From the NCBI GenBank assembly GCA_019232935.1, contig JAFAMZ010000227.1:1-33668 (forward strand): 33,668 nucleotides of DNA, read 5' to 3'. Shown in pieces: positions 9,301 to 17,299 of this stretch (its first letter is position 1; each line of letters starts with the position of its first letter). The notes below the pieces were generated by a model, which saw only the letters and a list, made by a program, of their open reading frames with translations, was not told the DNA's origin and did not search any database. The translations under genes and the position numbers were made by a program. The DNA comes from Silvibacterium sp. (lineage in GTDB: Bacteria > Acidobacteriota > Terriglobia > Terriglobales > Acidobacteriaceae).

Positions 9301-10382
9301 CCTACGGCTATACCGTCCTCGATTCGAATACCTTTTACCCCATTTGCGTCAACCAGGATGCTGCCTGCACATACGGCCACATGCAGCAGAACTATGAAGG
9401 CGGCAATGTCGATCTGCGGGTCCCCTACATCGGCTATGCGTCGGAATCGGAGTCCTACACCGCCGCCGGTATCTCGACCTACAACGCTCTTCAGGTTCAC
9501 GTGGAAAAGCGCCTCAGCCACAACGTTCAGGCCGGCGTCTCCTATACTTATTCCAAGGCTACCGACGAGCAAAGCGCCCTCGGGCTCTTCTACAACGGCA
9601 ACGACCCCAACAACCTCGGAAGCGGCTATGGATTGGCTGACTTCGACCGCAAGCACGTCCTCAACTTTACCTATGGCTTTTATCTGCCTTCGTTCTTCAA
9701 CCAGAGTTCCGTCTCTGGCAAGATCTTGAACAACTGGTCGCTGAACGGCATCGCCATTATCCAGAGCGGGCAGCCATACAGCATCATCGACTTCTCGGGA
9801 GCTGTTGGCAGCCTTTACTACAGCACCTTCGACGGAATCACCAATCCCATCGTTCCTATGGCCCCTGGCTGCACCGCTAAGACAGCGACAACCGGCCGTT
9901 CCGGCGCATTCTACAACGGCAGCCCGAGCAGCGCCGCCCTGAACGCCGACTGCTTCACCGTGCCCCTGCTCTCGCCGGGAACAAAAGGTGTTCCGCAGGG
10001 TGATCCTTACGAAACAGACTTCACCACCGGACAGCGCAATATCTTCCGCCAGCCTGCCCAGAAGCGCACAGACGCCTCGATCATTAAGACCCTCGCCATA
10101 AAGGAACGGTATAACCTGAAGTACACCTTCGACGTCTACAATGTGACAAATACTTCCAGCTTCGATATCCCAAGTAACAACGTCACCCAGAACGCCGGCT
10201 ATAACAATGCCCCTGTGGCCGGAAGCTACAGCGAGATAGCTCCTACTCCGGGTCAGTGCCAGGCGGGCACTGCTCCAGCGAACACCTTCTACAGTTGTCC
10301 AACCGGATCGGGACTCGGTGTCGTGAAGCACACCATCGGATCTCCGCGCCAGATTCAGATGTCTCTGAGCCTGACCTTCTAG
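6372..10382 (+). CDS. TonB-dependent receptor with N-terminal carboxypeptidase-regulatory-like domain (Oar-like)
   Basis: 1336 aa; signal peptide; 'GGITGEVTDSSGAVLSDVAVTVVEDQTGLTRNSKTNNSGSYLFPNLPIGNYTLTFAHSGFE'; outer-membrane barrel composition; C-terminal aromatic residue 'RQIQMSLSLTF'. Confidence 0.92.
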   Translation: MFKRLGVTTSLFLLCISALTTSGKAQQTLGGITGEVTDSSGAVLSDVAVTVVEDQTGLTRNSKTNNSGSYLFPNLPIGNYTLTFAHSGFETQKVPSIPVQANRTATINAQLQVGQTSESVTVEASPLMNAVDTTNGYVLDKAQIDTIPLPTGSFTGLAILSTGVNAELPGGTGSNSGLGNAPIWSNGQRDTSNSFLLNGVDASNLFNGKSTSQVTSSRVVNNTGGSASSGTTSAGVEPSASSVYLSIGNALPTPAPETLQELRVNASMYDAQQGGASGAHIDMSTGSGGNTLHGSAYVHRGTGWLNAAPFFFKNNSGIPASDKNPELHRYTAGGTVSGSIIKDKLFYFVGYQHLHISDQETGDNLIAVPPGLSDTNRTPDGLAALVNQNWGPNANNGKGYSNNGFTVSAADWSNNPLGLKLFQAKLSNGQWLIPNDNGHVPDALSPSNAFERGTSYFTSDQAVADLDWNASPKDTLAFKYYYQHDPNWSPYATSSVPGFTVYMDTGSQVATVTNVQTLKPNLSVTETFGFLREKIYNTNQQLWSPGQPGSPIEDMTTSFGSYFPGITIIDALGGYGASMGVPQQMLNIGPSAASQGPFTGVFQNRFMPSANAIWTKGKHSITFGGSYAYTQLNVRDLRTGKGNVNTPDFSTFAMNWVTPYTTNGFVATTFLQGDANRYFRANQTGLYVQDKYQVLPSLSITAGLRYDWNGGLTEKYGRIFNFEPTLYSYAPGTDEITDPGFIIAGNNKNGTKGVSNTTLTGRQWGIAPRVGFAYQPHALNDKVVIRGGTGFYYDRGELFTYFSPGYAAGEISGGPFGVAQTPPFVTHQNCPYSASPYGNTSYLYNFYIPVCGLQPFTPVDGSQLDYNLANPWGPTRSAPPSNPSAADLVNYLPNAAQIIQGAEPFTLGVYNRKNKLPYSINYTLDIQWQPRNDLAIEVGYVGNVGRHQVIPLPFNQAKIATSSSPTHTGGIAQQSFTYGYTVLDSNTFYPICVNQDAACTYGHMQQNYEGGNVDLRVPYIGYASESESYTAAGISTYNALQVHVEKRLSHNVQAGVSYTYSKATDEQSALGLFYNGNDPNNLGSGYGLADFDRKHVLNFTYGFYLPSFFNQSSVSGKILNNWSLNGIAIIQSGQPYSIIDFSGAVGSLYYSTFDGITNPIVPMAPGCTAKTATTGRSGAFYNGSPSSAALNADCFTVPLLSPGTKGVPQGDPYETDFTTGQRNIFRQPAQKRTDASIIKTLAIKERYNLKYTFDVYNVTNTSSFDIPSNNVTQNAGYNNAPVAGSYSEIAPTPGQCQAGTAPANTFYSCPTGSGLGVVKHTIGSPRQIQMSLSLTF

Positions 10383-10408
10383 GTAGCTCCTCCGTCCACC
10401 CCCTTCTG

Positions 10409-10439
10409 GGGCAGCCCCTCGGCTGCCCTTTTCTTTTTT
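10409..10439 (+). terminator. Rho-independent terminator of TonB receptor gene
   Basis: Perfect 8-bp stem gggcagcc-cctc-ggctgccc followed by ttttcttttttg. Confidence 0.85.
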
Positions 10440-10445
10440 GGGGGA

Positions 10446-11267
10446 TCACTCAGAAATCCGGACTTGCAGCTGGGCAGGAGGCGCCCCCGCAAAACATTCT
10501 TGAAGCTCCGCCGTGGTCGCGAATACCTTGCCTTCGATATGCCGCGCCCGGATAAAGAACGTAAGGGGTGACTCCGCCAATGGATACGGCTCAAGCCTGA
10601 AGCTGCGTTCGCCCATCGACTCGACCGTGACTGTCTGATGCCCCCCATCGTTCTGCGCCAGTGGATGCAGCAAGGTCGCGGATCGCTGATAATCGACACA
10701 CGCAAGCAGCGAAAGATTGTCGCACGCCTGCAGCAGACGGAAATGGTCTCTAATGGCCGTTGTGCTCTTCTGCTCCAGTTCAAGGCTCGCGTCCGCGTCG
10801 ATCTGCTTGCACAACTGATCCTGCAGAGTTTGTTGCCGGCCCAGAAAATCGTCCAGCAGCGGACGCTGCTCCGGCGCGATTGTCGACCGGTCCGCGCGCT
10901 CAGAAAGCAGGTTATAGGTGTGCATCGAAACCAGAATCGCCGCGTAAGGATCTTCTTTGGCGATCAGCCGAACGGCACGGTCGCGCACCGCAAGGTAATC
11001 GGCCAGATCGATCTCCTCGAAGGCAGAATACTTCCCTACCAGTTCGACCGAGAATGCGCTCGGCTTACCCTGTCGCGTGATCTGCGGCTCGGCGTCGCGG
11101 TCGCGCCAGCCGTCATCGTGTTGCGAAATGCCTTTTAGTACACGCGCTCGCGGCTCAGGCGAGCGAAACGTCTCATTGCCCCATTTCGCCGCAAATTCCC
11201 CCGCCAGATGCGCGTGATCGACGTGCGTAACCAGCCAATATCCCGTATCGGTTTCAAGACGAAGCAT
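10446..11267 (-). CDS. DUF3891 family protein
   Basis: 273 aa; 'LVTHVDHAHLAGEFAAKWGNE...GISQHDDGWRDRDAEPQ...' resembles DUF3891; last gene of the minus-strand operon. Confidence 0.7.
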   Translation of the reverse strand: MLRLETDTGYWLVTHVDHAHLAGEFAAKWGNETFRSPEPRARVLKGISQHDDGWRDRDAEPQITRQGKPSAFSVELVGKYSAFEEIDLADYLAVRDRAVRLIAKEDPYAAILVSMHTYNLLSERADRSTIAPEQRPLLDDFLGRQQTLQDQLCKQIDADASLELEQKSTTAIRDHFRLLQACDNLSLLACVDYQRSATLLHPLAQNDGGHQTVTVESMGERSFRLEPYPLAESPLTFFIRARHIEGKVFATTAELQECFAGAPPAQLQVRISE

Positions 11268-11270
11268 AAG

Positions 11271-12062
11271 CTATTCCACCTCGGGAGTGCGCGCCGACTC
11301 GTGCCACTCGTGCAGGAAATACCACTCCAGAAAATACACAATAAAGTAGAACGAAAACCCCAGCAGGGCCGACGCAACGATCAAGGCAAACAGATAATCC
11401 GTCTGCAACTGCTGCGAGGCGTAGATGATCGAATAGCCCAGTCCGCCGCGCCCCACGCTGCTCGATCCCGCAAACAGTTCGCCCGTGATCGCGCCGATGA
11501 CAGCAATTCCCGCCGAAATGCGAATCCCGACAAAAAGCGACGGAATTGCATTCCGCAGCCGCAGCTTGAATAACACCTGTCCGCGCGTCGCGTTGTGCAT
11601 GAGGAACAGGTGAATTAAATTTTCGTCCACGCTGATCAGACCCTGAGTCGTATTCGCAATGATCGGCGCAAGACAGATGATGAACGTAATCAGCGTCACC
11701 GCCCCAGTCCCCGCTCCCACCCATAGGATAATCAGCGGAGTGATCGCGACGATCGGCACAGTCTGCAGCAGCAGCGTATAGGGATAGAGCAATCGCCGTG
11801 TCCACCGGGATTGCGCGAAGACCAGAGCGACACCCACTCCCGCAACAATGCTCGCGACCAGGCCCACGCTGGCCGTAACCGCCGTGATCATAAACGACTG
11901 CGCCAGCGCCGGGAAACGCTCGTGAATCACCTCCGCCACTCGCCACGGCGACGGCAGTATGAACGGCGGAACGTGCCCGGCCCGGATCACCAGCTCCCAT
12001 AACAGAAGAAACGCCGCGAAAATTGCCAGCGAATTGACCAGAACGAGCAGTCGGTGTCTCAC
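11271..12062 (-). CDS. ABC transporter permease (taurine/nitrate/thiamine-precursor type), GTG start
   Basis: 'WELVIRAGHVPPFILPSPWRVAEVIHERFPALAQSFMITAVTASVGLVASIVAGVGVALVFAQSRWTRRLLYPYTLLLQTVPIVAITPLIILWVG' is a BPD_transp_1 SsuC-like signature; the GTG start overlaps the ATPase stop. Confidence 0.9.
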   Translation of the reverse strand: MRHRLLVLVNSLAIFAAFLLLWELVIRAGHVPPFILPSPWRVAEVIHERFPALAQSFMITAVTASVGLVASIVAGVGVALVFAQSRWTRRLLYPYTLLLQTVPIVAITPLIILWVGAGTGAVTLITFIICLAPIIANTTQGLISVDENLIHLFLMHNATRGQVLFKLRLRNAIPSLFVGIRISAGIAVIGAITGELFAGSSSVGRGGLGYSIIYASQQLQTDYLFALIVASALLGFSFYFIVYFLEWYFLHEWHESARTPEVE

Positions 12063-12844
12063 GCCGTGCGCGCCTCCCACAGCGTGCGCGATATCGCTGT
12101 CACGCATTGCTCGAACTCCGGCGTCGTTCGCAGATCGGCCGCGCGCGCGGCCGGCAGCATGACTGGAATATCGGCGTGAATGCGCCCCGGATTCGCCGAC
12201 AACACGATTATCCTTGTCGATAAAAAGACCGCCTCTGCAACCGAGTGAGTTACAAATACGACCGTCCACTTCTGTTCGTCCCGCAGCCGTAGCAGCTCCT
12301 CGTTCATGCGGTCGCGCGTCATCTCATCGAGCGCCGCAAACGGCTCATCCATCAGCAGCAGCCGCGGGTCCGTCGCCAGCGCCCGCGCAATCGAGAGCCG
12401 CATCTTCATGCCGCCCGAAAGTTGCCGTGGATACGCTCTCGCAACGTGTGACAGCCCGACGAGTTCGAGCAGCGCGTCCACCTTTTCGTCGCGCTTCTCT
12501 CTCGGGACCCGCTCCAGTTCCAACCCAAGGCCCGCATTCGCGCGCACCGTGCGCCATGGCAGCAGCGTGGGATCCTGAAAGATGAACGACATCGTCTCGC
12601 GCGCATTCTTTGGAGTCATGCCGTCGACCAGAATCGTTCCTGAGTTTGCCGGCGTGAGCCCCGAAATCAGCTTGAGCACTGTCGATTTGCCGCAACCCGA
12701 CGGTCCCAGGATGCTCACGAAATCGCCCTTCGTGACGCTGAAATTCAGGCCGTCGAGTATGAGCCGGTCGTATTTCTTCGCTACGCCCGCGAACTCGATC
12801 TGCGGAACGGCAAAGTCCTGCGCCCGCCTCGGCTGAGCGCTCAT
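12059..12844 (-). CDS. ABC transporter ATP-binding protein (SsuB/TauB-like)
   Basis: Walker A 'GPSGCGKST', signature 'LSGGMKMRLSIARAL', Walker B 'LLLMDEPFAALD'; ATG overlaps the upstream stop. Confidence 0.93.
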   Translation of the reverse strand: MSAQPRRAQDFAVPQIEFAGVAKKYDRLILDGLNFSVTKGDFVSILGPSGCGKSTVLKLISGLTPANSGTILVDGMTPKNARETMSFIFQDPTLLPWRTVRANAGLGLELERVPREKRDEKVDALLELVGLSHVARAYPRQLSGGMKMRLSIARALATDPRLLLMDEPFAALDEMTRDRMNEELLRLRDEQKWTVVFVTHSVAEAVFLSTRIIVLSANPGRIHADIPVMLPAARAADLRTTPEFEQCVTAISRTLWEARTA

Positions 12845-14553
12845 ACCGGCTCGCTCCGCAGCGGAAGATACAACGCCGATGGCCTCGCCGCGTCGTGATA
12901 TACGATCTGTGTGGATCGCTTCCAATCCCACGAAGTTGCTCGGCACGAAGCAACTCCACTGCCCGGATTCCGGTCGTAGAGCGGAAACGCGCTGCTCGCG
13001 ATCTCGAGGCGAATACAGTCGCCTCCATCGAACCTGCACGACGTCGGCTCCAGTTCGAACTCCCAGCGATGCACCGCGTCCGGAGTAAACCCGCTTCCAA
13101 ACAGAAAATCCGAACGCGCAATGCCGATGCAGACGAAGTCCGCGCGTCCATCCGGCCTCACCCGCACCAGCTTGGCCGTGAAGTCGGTCGTCGCGGCCGA
13201 TGCAGAACAGTAAATCCTGACTCGCGGGAACCCGAACACGCTGACGGCCTGCTGCAGCGGCTCTGTTGTATAGACCAGCACATTGTTTCCCGTCTCAATG
13301 TCGGCCTGGTTGAAGCAGCCGCTCAGCGCACCGCTCCCGCCGGGCGCAGGCACCGGAACTTCCGGATCGTAGACAAACACATCACAGGCCTCATCTGCAC
13401 AGGACTCATCTGGCGAAGCCGCCGTCACGGTGAGCGCCCCATCGCCCTTGCGCGAATTCGCGCGCCCTTTGCTGCGCAGATAAAACACCGCGTCCGCTCC
13501 GGCGGGCCATTCGTTCGCCGCATGCCAGCGATTTTCAAAGAGCGAGAAATGCCGGATACGCGGCTCATCTGCAAATTCACCCGAGCCTTTCAGCCAGTGA
13601 TTGAACCAGCGCAGAAGAATCGCATTCGTATCGAGCAGCGCCTCCCGGCCGAAATTCACCTCGCCGATCTGGTCGCTCCACGGAATATGTACCCAGGGCC
13701 CCGCAATCAAATACTGCTGCTCGCGTGCCTTCTCACAAAGCGCCCGAAAGCCATCGATCGTGCCCTTGACAAACAGATCGAACCACCCGGAAATATGCAG
13801 CGCCGGGACATTGATCTTTTCGAGAAAGCCGCTCACATCGAGCACCTTCCAGTATTCGCCCGGTCGCTCGTGATCGAACCAGTCATGCACATATTGCGGG
13901 AGCCCTTCGGTCTCCAATGAGGGATGCTCCCCGAACGGCAGCACGCCAAATTGATTTCGCAGATCCGCCCAGGCCTGCTCCAGCCTGTCGCTCGCTTCGC
14001 GCAGCTTCAGGCGCCGCGCATCTGACTTGAGCATCTGCAGCCCCCACCCCAGGCTGCAAGCCAGCCGCAGCGCGCCGTTGTGATAGAACCAGCCGTGGTA
14101 AAGATCGTATGCGGCCATGCCGGGCGCAATCGCGACCAGCCCCTCCGGCTGCGCAGCCGCGGCCAGAAACTGCGTGACACCCTGGTACGAAAACCCGTAC
14201 ATCCCAATACGGCCATCGCACTCCGGCCGTGTTCGCAACCACTCGATCGTCGCCGCCCCATCCGACCGCTCGTGCCGAAACGGATAGAACTCGCCTTCCG
14301 AATCGCCCCGCCCGCGCACATCCTGAATCACCACGTTGAACCCGTGCCGCGCGAACCACACAGGATGCGCATAGACCACCGTCGAAGCAATATCGCGCCC
14401 GTACGGCTGGCGCATCAGCAGCGTTGGGTGCGGTCCCGTCTCTGCAGGATAGTAGTGGTCCGAGACGAGCCTCACTCCATCCGGCATCGCGCACACAACC
14501 CCGCGCTCGAGCCGGACGCCATTCCCGCAATCGATCAGCTCCGTTCGCGTCAT
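12841..14553 (-). CDS. CocE/NonD family alpha/beta hydrolase (X-Pro dipeptidyl-peptidase-like)
   Basis: 570 aa; 'MRQPYGRDIAS..YAHPVWFARHGFNVVIQDVRGRGDSEGEFYPFRHERSDGAATIEWLRTRPECDGRIGMYGFSYQGVTQFLAAA' contains the GxSxxG-type nucleophile elbow. Confidence 0.9.
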   Translation of the reverse strand: MTRTELIDCGNGVRLERGVVCAMPDGVRLVSDHYYPAETGPHPTLLMRQPYGRDIASTVVYAHPVWFARHGFNVVIQDVRGRGDSEGEFYPFRHERSDGAATIEWLRTRPECDGRIGMYGFSYQGVTQFLAAAAQPEGLVAIAPGMAAYDLYHGWFYHNGALRLACSLGWGLQMLKSDARRLKLREASDRLEQAWADLRNQFGVLPFGEHPSLETEGLPQYVHDWFDHERPGEYWKVLDVSGFLEKINVPALHISGWFDLFVKGTIDGFRALCEKAREQQYLIAGPWVHIPWSDQIGEVNFGREALLDTNAILLRWFNHWLKGSGEFADEPRIRHFSLFENRWHAANEWPAGADAVFYLRSKGRANSRKGDGALTVTAASPDESCADEACDVFVYDPEVPVPAPGGSGALSGCFNQADIETGNNVLVYTTEPLQQAVSVFGFPRVRIYCSASAATTDFTAKLVRVRPDGRADFVCIGIARSDFLFGSGFTPDAVHRWEFELEPTSCRFDGGDCIRLEIASSAFPLYDRNPGSGVASCRATSWDWKRSTQIVYHDAARPSALYLPLRSEPV

Positions 14554-15344
14554 GGGCGATAGAGGTTCTCGTAGCGCGCCATCGCTTCAAGCGCTGCCGC
14601 GATGCGCGTCGCCGCCTGTTCCACCCAGCGCGCGCCATTCTCTGCCGTTGCGGGTCGCGGATCGCCCATTACGCCGCTCTCGGCGATATCCCGCGTGAGC
14701 CACGCAAACGTAGCCGCCGCATTCTCGGGACGCAGCAATTCCGGCTTATCCACCTGCGCAATGTAGTTCATTGTGTAAGCTGCCGTATCGACCAGCTCGG
14801 GGATCGCACTCAGCAGAAAAGCCGTTTCGACTTCCCCGGCATGGAAGCCATAAGCCTTTTCCTGCTCGCTCAGTCCCTCAAAGCTGATGCCGCCCGAACC
14901 GTAAAGAGCAAATGTCCGCAGCCCGAACTCCGCGCGCAGGTCTCTCGCCATCACATCGACCAGCGAAGCATTGCCTCCATGAGTGTTGTACAGCACAAGT
15001 CTTTTGAACCCGGCCGCAGACACGCTCGCGCCGATGTCGCGCACCAGCGCCATGAACGTCGCCGCCGAGACCGAAAGAGTCCCCGGAAACCCGATATGCT
15101 CGTTGCTTTTTCCGTAACAGATGGGCTGCAGCGCATACACGGGCAGATCGGCCGGCAGCCTCTCCAGCGCCTTGCCGAGCAGCAGGTTGTTGATCAGCGT
15201 GTCGGTGGCCAGCGGCAGATGATGCCCGTGCTGCTCGATTGCCGCCGTCGGCAGCACCAGCAGCGTCGAGTCTTTCGGCAGCGCTTCTACTTTCGGCCAA
15301 CGCAGATATGCAAAATTGCGTGCGTCGGGAATCCAGGTCTTCAC
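14550..15344 (-). CDS. Creatininase-family amidohydrolase
   Basis: 'LLVLPTAAIEQHGHHLPLATDTLINNLLLGKAL...LYNTHGGNASLVDVMARDLRAEFG..FHAGEVETAFLLSAIPELV' contains the creatininase metal-site motifs EQHGxHLP, NxHGGN and HAGExET. Confidence 0.93.
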   Translation of the reverse strand: MKTWIPDARNFAYLRWPKVEALPKDSTLLVLPTAAIEQHGHHLPLATDTLINNLLLGKALERLPADLPVYALQPICYGKSNEHIGFPGTLSVSAATFMALVRDIGASVSAAGFKRLVLYNTHGGNASLVDVMARDLRAEFGLRTFALYGSGGISFEGLSEQEKAYGFHAGEVETAFLLSAIPELVDTAAYTMNYIAQVDKPELLRPENAAATFAWLTRDIAESGVMGDPRPATAENGARWVEQAATRIAAALEAMARYENLYRP

Positions 15345-16705
15345 AGGCGAGCGGCCTCTTCCACCTGTGGCTCGAAACTCAGCATCTTGCCGGGATTCAG
15401 CAGCCCCTTGGGATCGTAGCGCCGCTTCGCGATCAGTTGCACGTTATCTTCGCGGTATCGCCCTCCATCCTCCACATTGTTCACATGAGGATTCGCCACA
15501 AAGACTCCGATCGCCCGGCAGAACGCAATCATCTCGTTCAGCCGCGCCTCCGTCGTGAAGTGCACCAGCGGGATCGCACCCGGAATCATTAGCCCAGCGC
15601 CGTTCTTCCAGAACTCCATGTGAAACAGAAACTCATCGCCGAAGCGCTCCTTGAGCTGCCGCATCTGCTCGCGCACGCGGTCGGGATCGAAGGCGCACTG
15701 CAGATAGGTGTAAGCCTCATCGTGCTTGATCGCCCACAGGGTCGTGTGATTCCAGGTGTAGTCCGTGAGCAGCGGCCTTGTGCTCAGGCCTTCGTAATGC
15801 CCGGAATACGTGACTGCCCCGCCCGCCTCCGCCGCTTCGCGTTCGAACGCCGCAAGCTGCTCCTGCGCGATCAGGAAAAAGATGAGGTGTTTCCCTTCCG
15901 GCGCAAGCTGTTTCACCGGACTGAAGTACGACGGAATCGGCCACTCGAACGTCGTCACCAGCCGCTTCGTCCACTCCGGCGCATTCGCAATGCGCTCGCT
16001 GAAGTCGAAGGCCGCACTAAGGCTACCGAACGCTACAGCGCACTGCGCCCAATCCACCTTCGCAGCCAGTGCGAGCCAAATCTTCGTGATGATGCCATTC
16101 GTTCCCCAGGCATGCAGGATGTCGTGCACTGCCTGGCCTTCGAGGAAGTGCACCTGCGGCTCTTGCTCCATGGTCACAACCTCAAGAGCACGCACCGTAT
16201 CGTAGTCGCGCAGGTTTCCATTGAGCACCGACCCGATGCCGCCCGACCCTCCGCCCAGAAATCCGCCCACCGATGCCTTCACAATGGTGCTTGGATAGCA
16301 CCGCAATTCCCAACCGGCTGTGCGCGCCTGCGTTTCGAGCACTCCCAGCCGCACTCCGGGCTCGCAGACAGCAACACCATCCTGCGTGATCGCCTCAATC
16401 CGATCCATAAGAGAGAGATCGAGCACCACCCCGCCGTTCAGCGGAATCGCCTGACCGTAATTCCCTGTGCCCGCGCCTCGCGGAGTCACCGGAATGTCGT
16501 GAGCAAAGCAGAACCGCAGGATTCGGCGAACCTCATCCGTATCCACAGGCTGAACAACCGCATCGGCCTGCTTGTCCTCAAGCCGCTTCCTGAGCACCGG
16601 GGAGTACCAGTAAAAATCCTTGGACAACCGCTCCACCACTGCCGGCGCGGTGAGGCATCGCCGCGAATCTCCGAGCAGCTTCGCAAGTTCAGTGTTGCTT
16701 TCCAT
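15341..16705 (-). CDS. FAD-binding oxidoreductase (FAD-linked oxidase, GlcD-like)
   Basis: 'VVQPVDTDEVRRILRFCFAHDIPVTPRGAGTGNYGQAIPLNGGVVLDLSLMDRI..CEPGVRLGVLE' and the C-terminal 'YDPKGLLNPGKM'. Confidence 0.92.
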   Translation of the reverse strand: MESNTELAKLLGDSRRCLTAPAVVERLSKDFYWYSPVLRKRLEDKQADAVVQPVDTDEVRRILRFCFAHDIPVTPRGAGTGNYGQAIPLNGGVVLDLSLMDRIEAITQDGVAVCEPGVRLGVLETQARTAGWELRCYPSTIVKASVGGFLGGGSGGIGSVLNGNLRDYDTVRALEVVTMEQEPQVHFLEGQAVHDILHAWGTNGIITKIWLALAAKVDWAQCAVAFGSLSAAFDFSERIANAPEWTKRLVTTFEWPIPSYFSPVKQLAPEGKHLIFFLIAQEQLAAFEREAAEAGGAVTYSGHYEGLSTRPLLTDYTWNHTTLWAIKHDEAYTYLQCAFDPDRVREQMRQLKERFGDEFLFHMEFWKNGAGLMIPGAIPLVHFTTEARLNEMIAFCRAIGVFVANPHVNNVEDGGRYREDNVQLIAKRRYDPKGLLNPGKMLSFEPQVEEAARL

Positions 16706-17228
16706 TCGTCACAGTCCTTCGTGTGCTCCACAGCGTAAAGGCATTCAGCATGCGTGGATCGGTAAAGAGTGTGTAGCAGAGATCACGCAGCACTTCTCCC
16801 TCGACCACGCACTGCATGTCGCTGCGCCTGGCGATTTCGCTTGCTGGAATCTGAATCTGGTTGCAATGGCGGTTGGCGTCTTCAATCGTCGCGCCGTAAA
16901 CCACCCGATCGACGCCGGCCCACAGCGCATTGGCCATGCACATCGCGCACGGCTCGCATGTCGAATAAAGCGTGTAGCCCTTGAGTGATGGTTTGCCCAG
17001 CTTCTTCGACGCAAGCCGCACCGTGCGCAGCTCGGCATGAGAGCTGGGATCGTTCTCGCGCATCACCGCGTTGCGCGCGCGATACAAGAGCTCGCCCGAT
17101 TCTGTATCGATAACAGCCGCACCGAAGGGAACCGGCTGCAGGGTGCGAAAGCTGCGCGCGGTGTAGCGAACAAGCTCGGTCATGATCGCCTCGTCCCGAT
17201 CACGTCCTGGCTTCAAAGGCGCTCCCAT
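16689..17228 (-). CDS. Nucleoside/cytidine-deaminase-fold deaminase (guanine deaminase/TadA-like)
   Basis: Zn motifs HAE ('SSHAELRTV') and PCxxC ('STCEPCAMCMANALWAGVDRVVYG'). Confidence 0.9.
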   Translation of the reverse strand: MGAPLKPGRDRDEAIMTELVRYTARSFRTLQPVPFGAAVIDTESGELLYRARNAVMRENDPSSHAELRTVRLASKKLGKPSLKGYTLYSTCEPCAMCMANALWAGVDRVVYGATIEDANRHCNQIQIPASEIARRSDMQCVVEGEVLRDLCYTLFTDPRMLNAFTLWSTRRTVTNGKQH

Positions 17229-17299
17229 TGTCGAAATTTAGCATAGAGCGCGCCACAGTGCGGCAGAGTTTCCATCTTCGTACTCGGTAAAATCGGCGC

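Noticed and set aside
7230-10331. 1033-codon open frame antisense to the TonB receptor
   Set aside because: Lies wholly opposite a well-supported CDS; long antisense frames are expected in GC-rich codon-biased genes and the translation has no recognisable domain or signal.
12895-13920. 341-codon plus-strand ORF opposite the CocE-like hydrolase
   Set aside because: Antisense shadow ORF within a clearly coding minus-strand gene.
15620-16738. 372-codon plus-strand ORF opposite the FAD oxidoreductase
   Set aside because: Antisense shadow ORF; the minus-strand gene has clear FAD-oxidase motifs.
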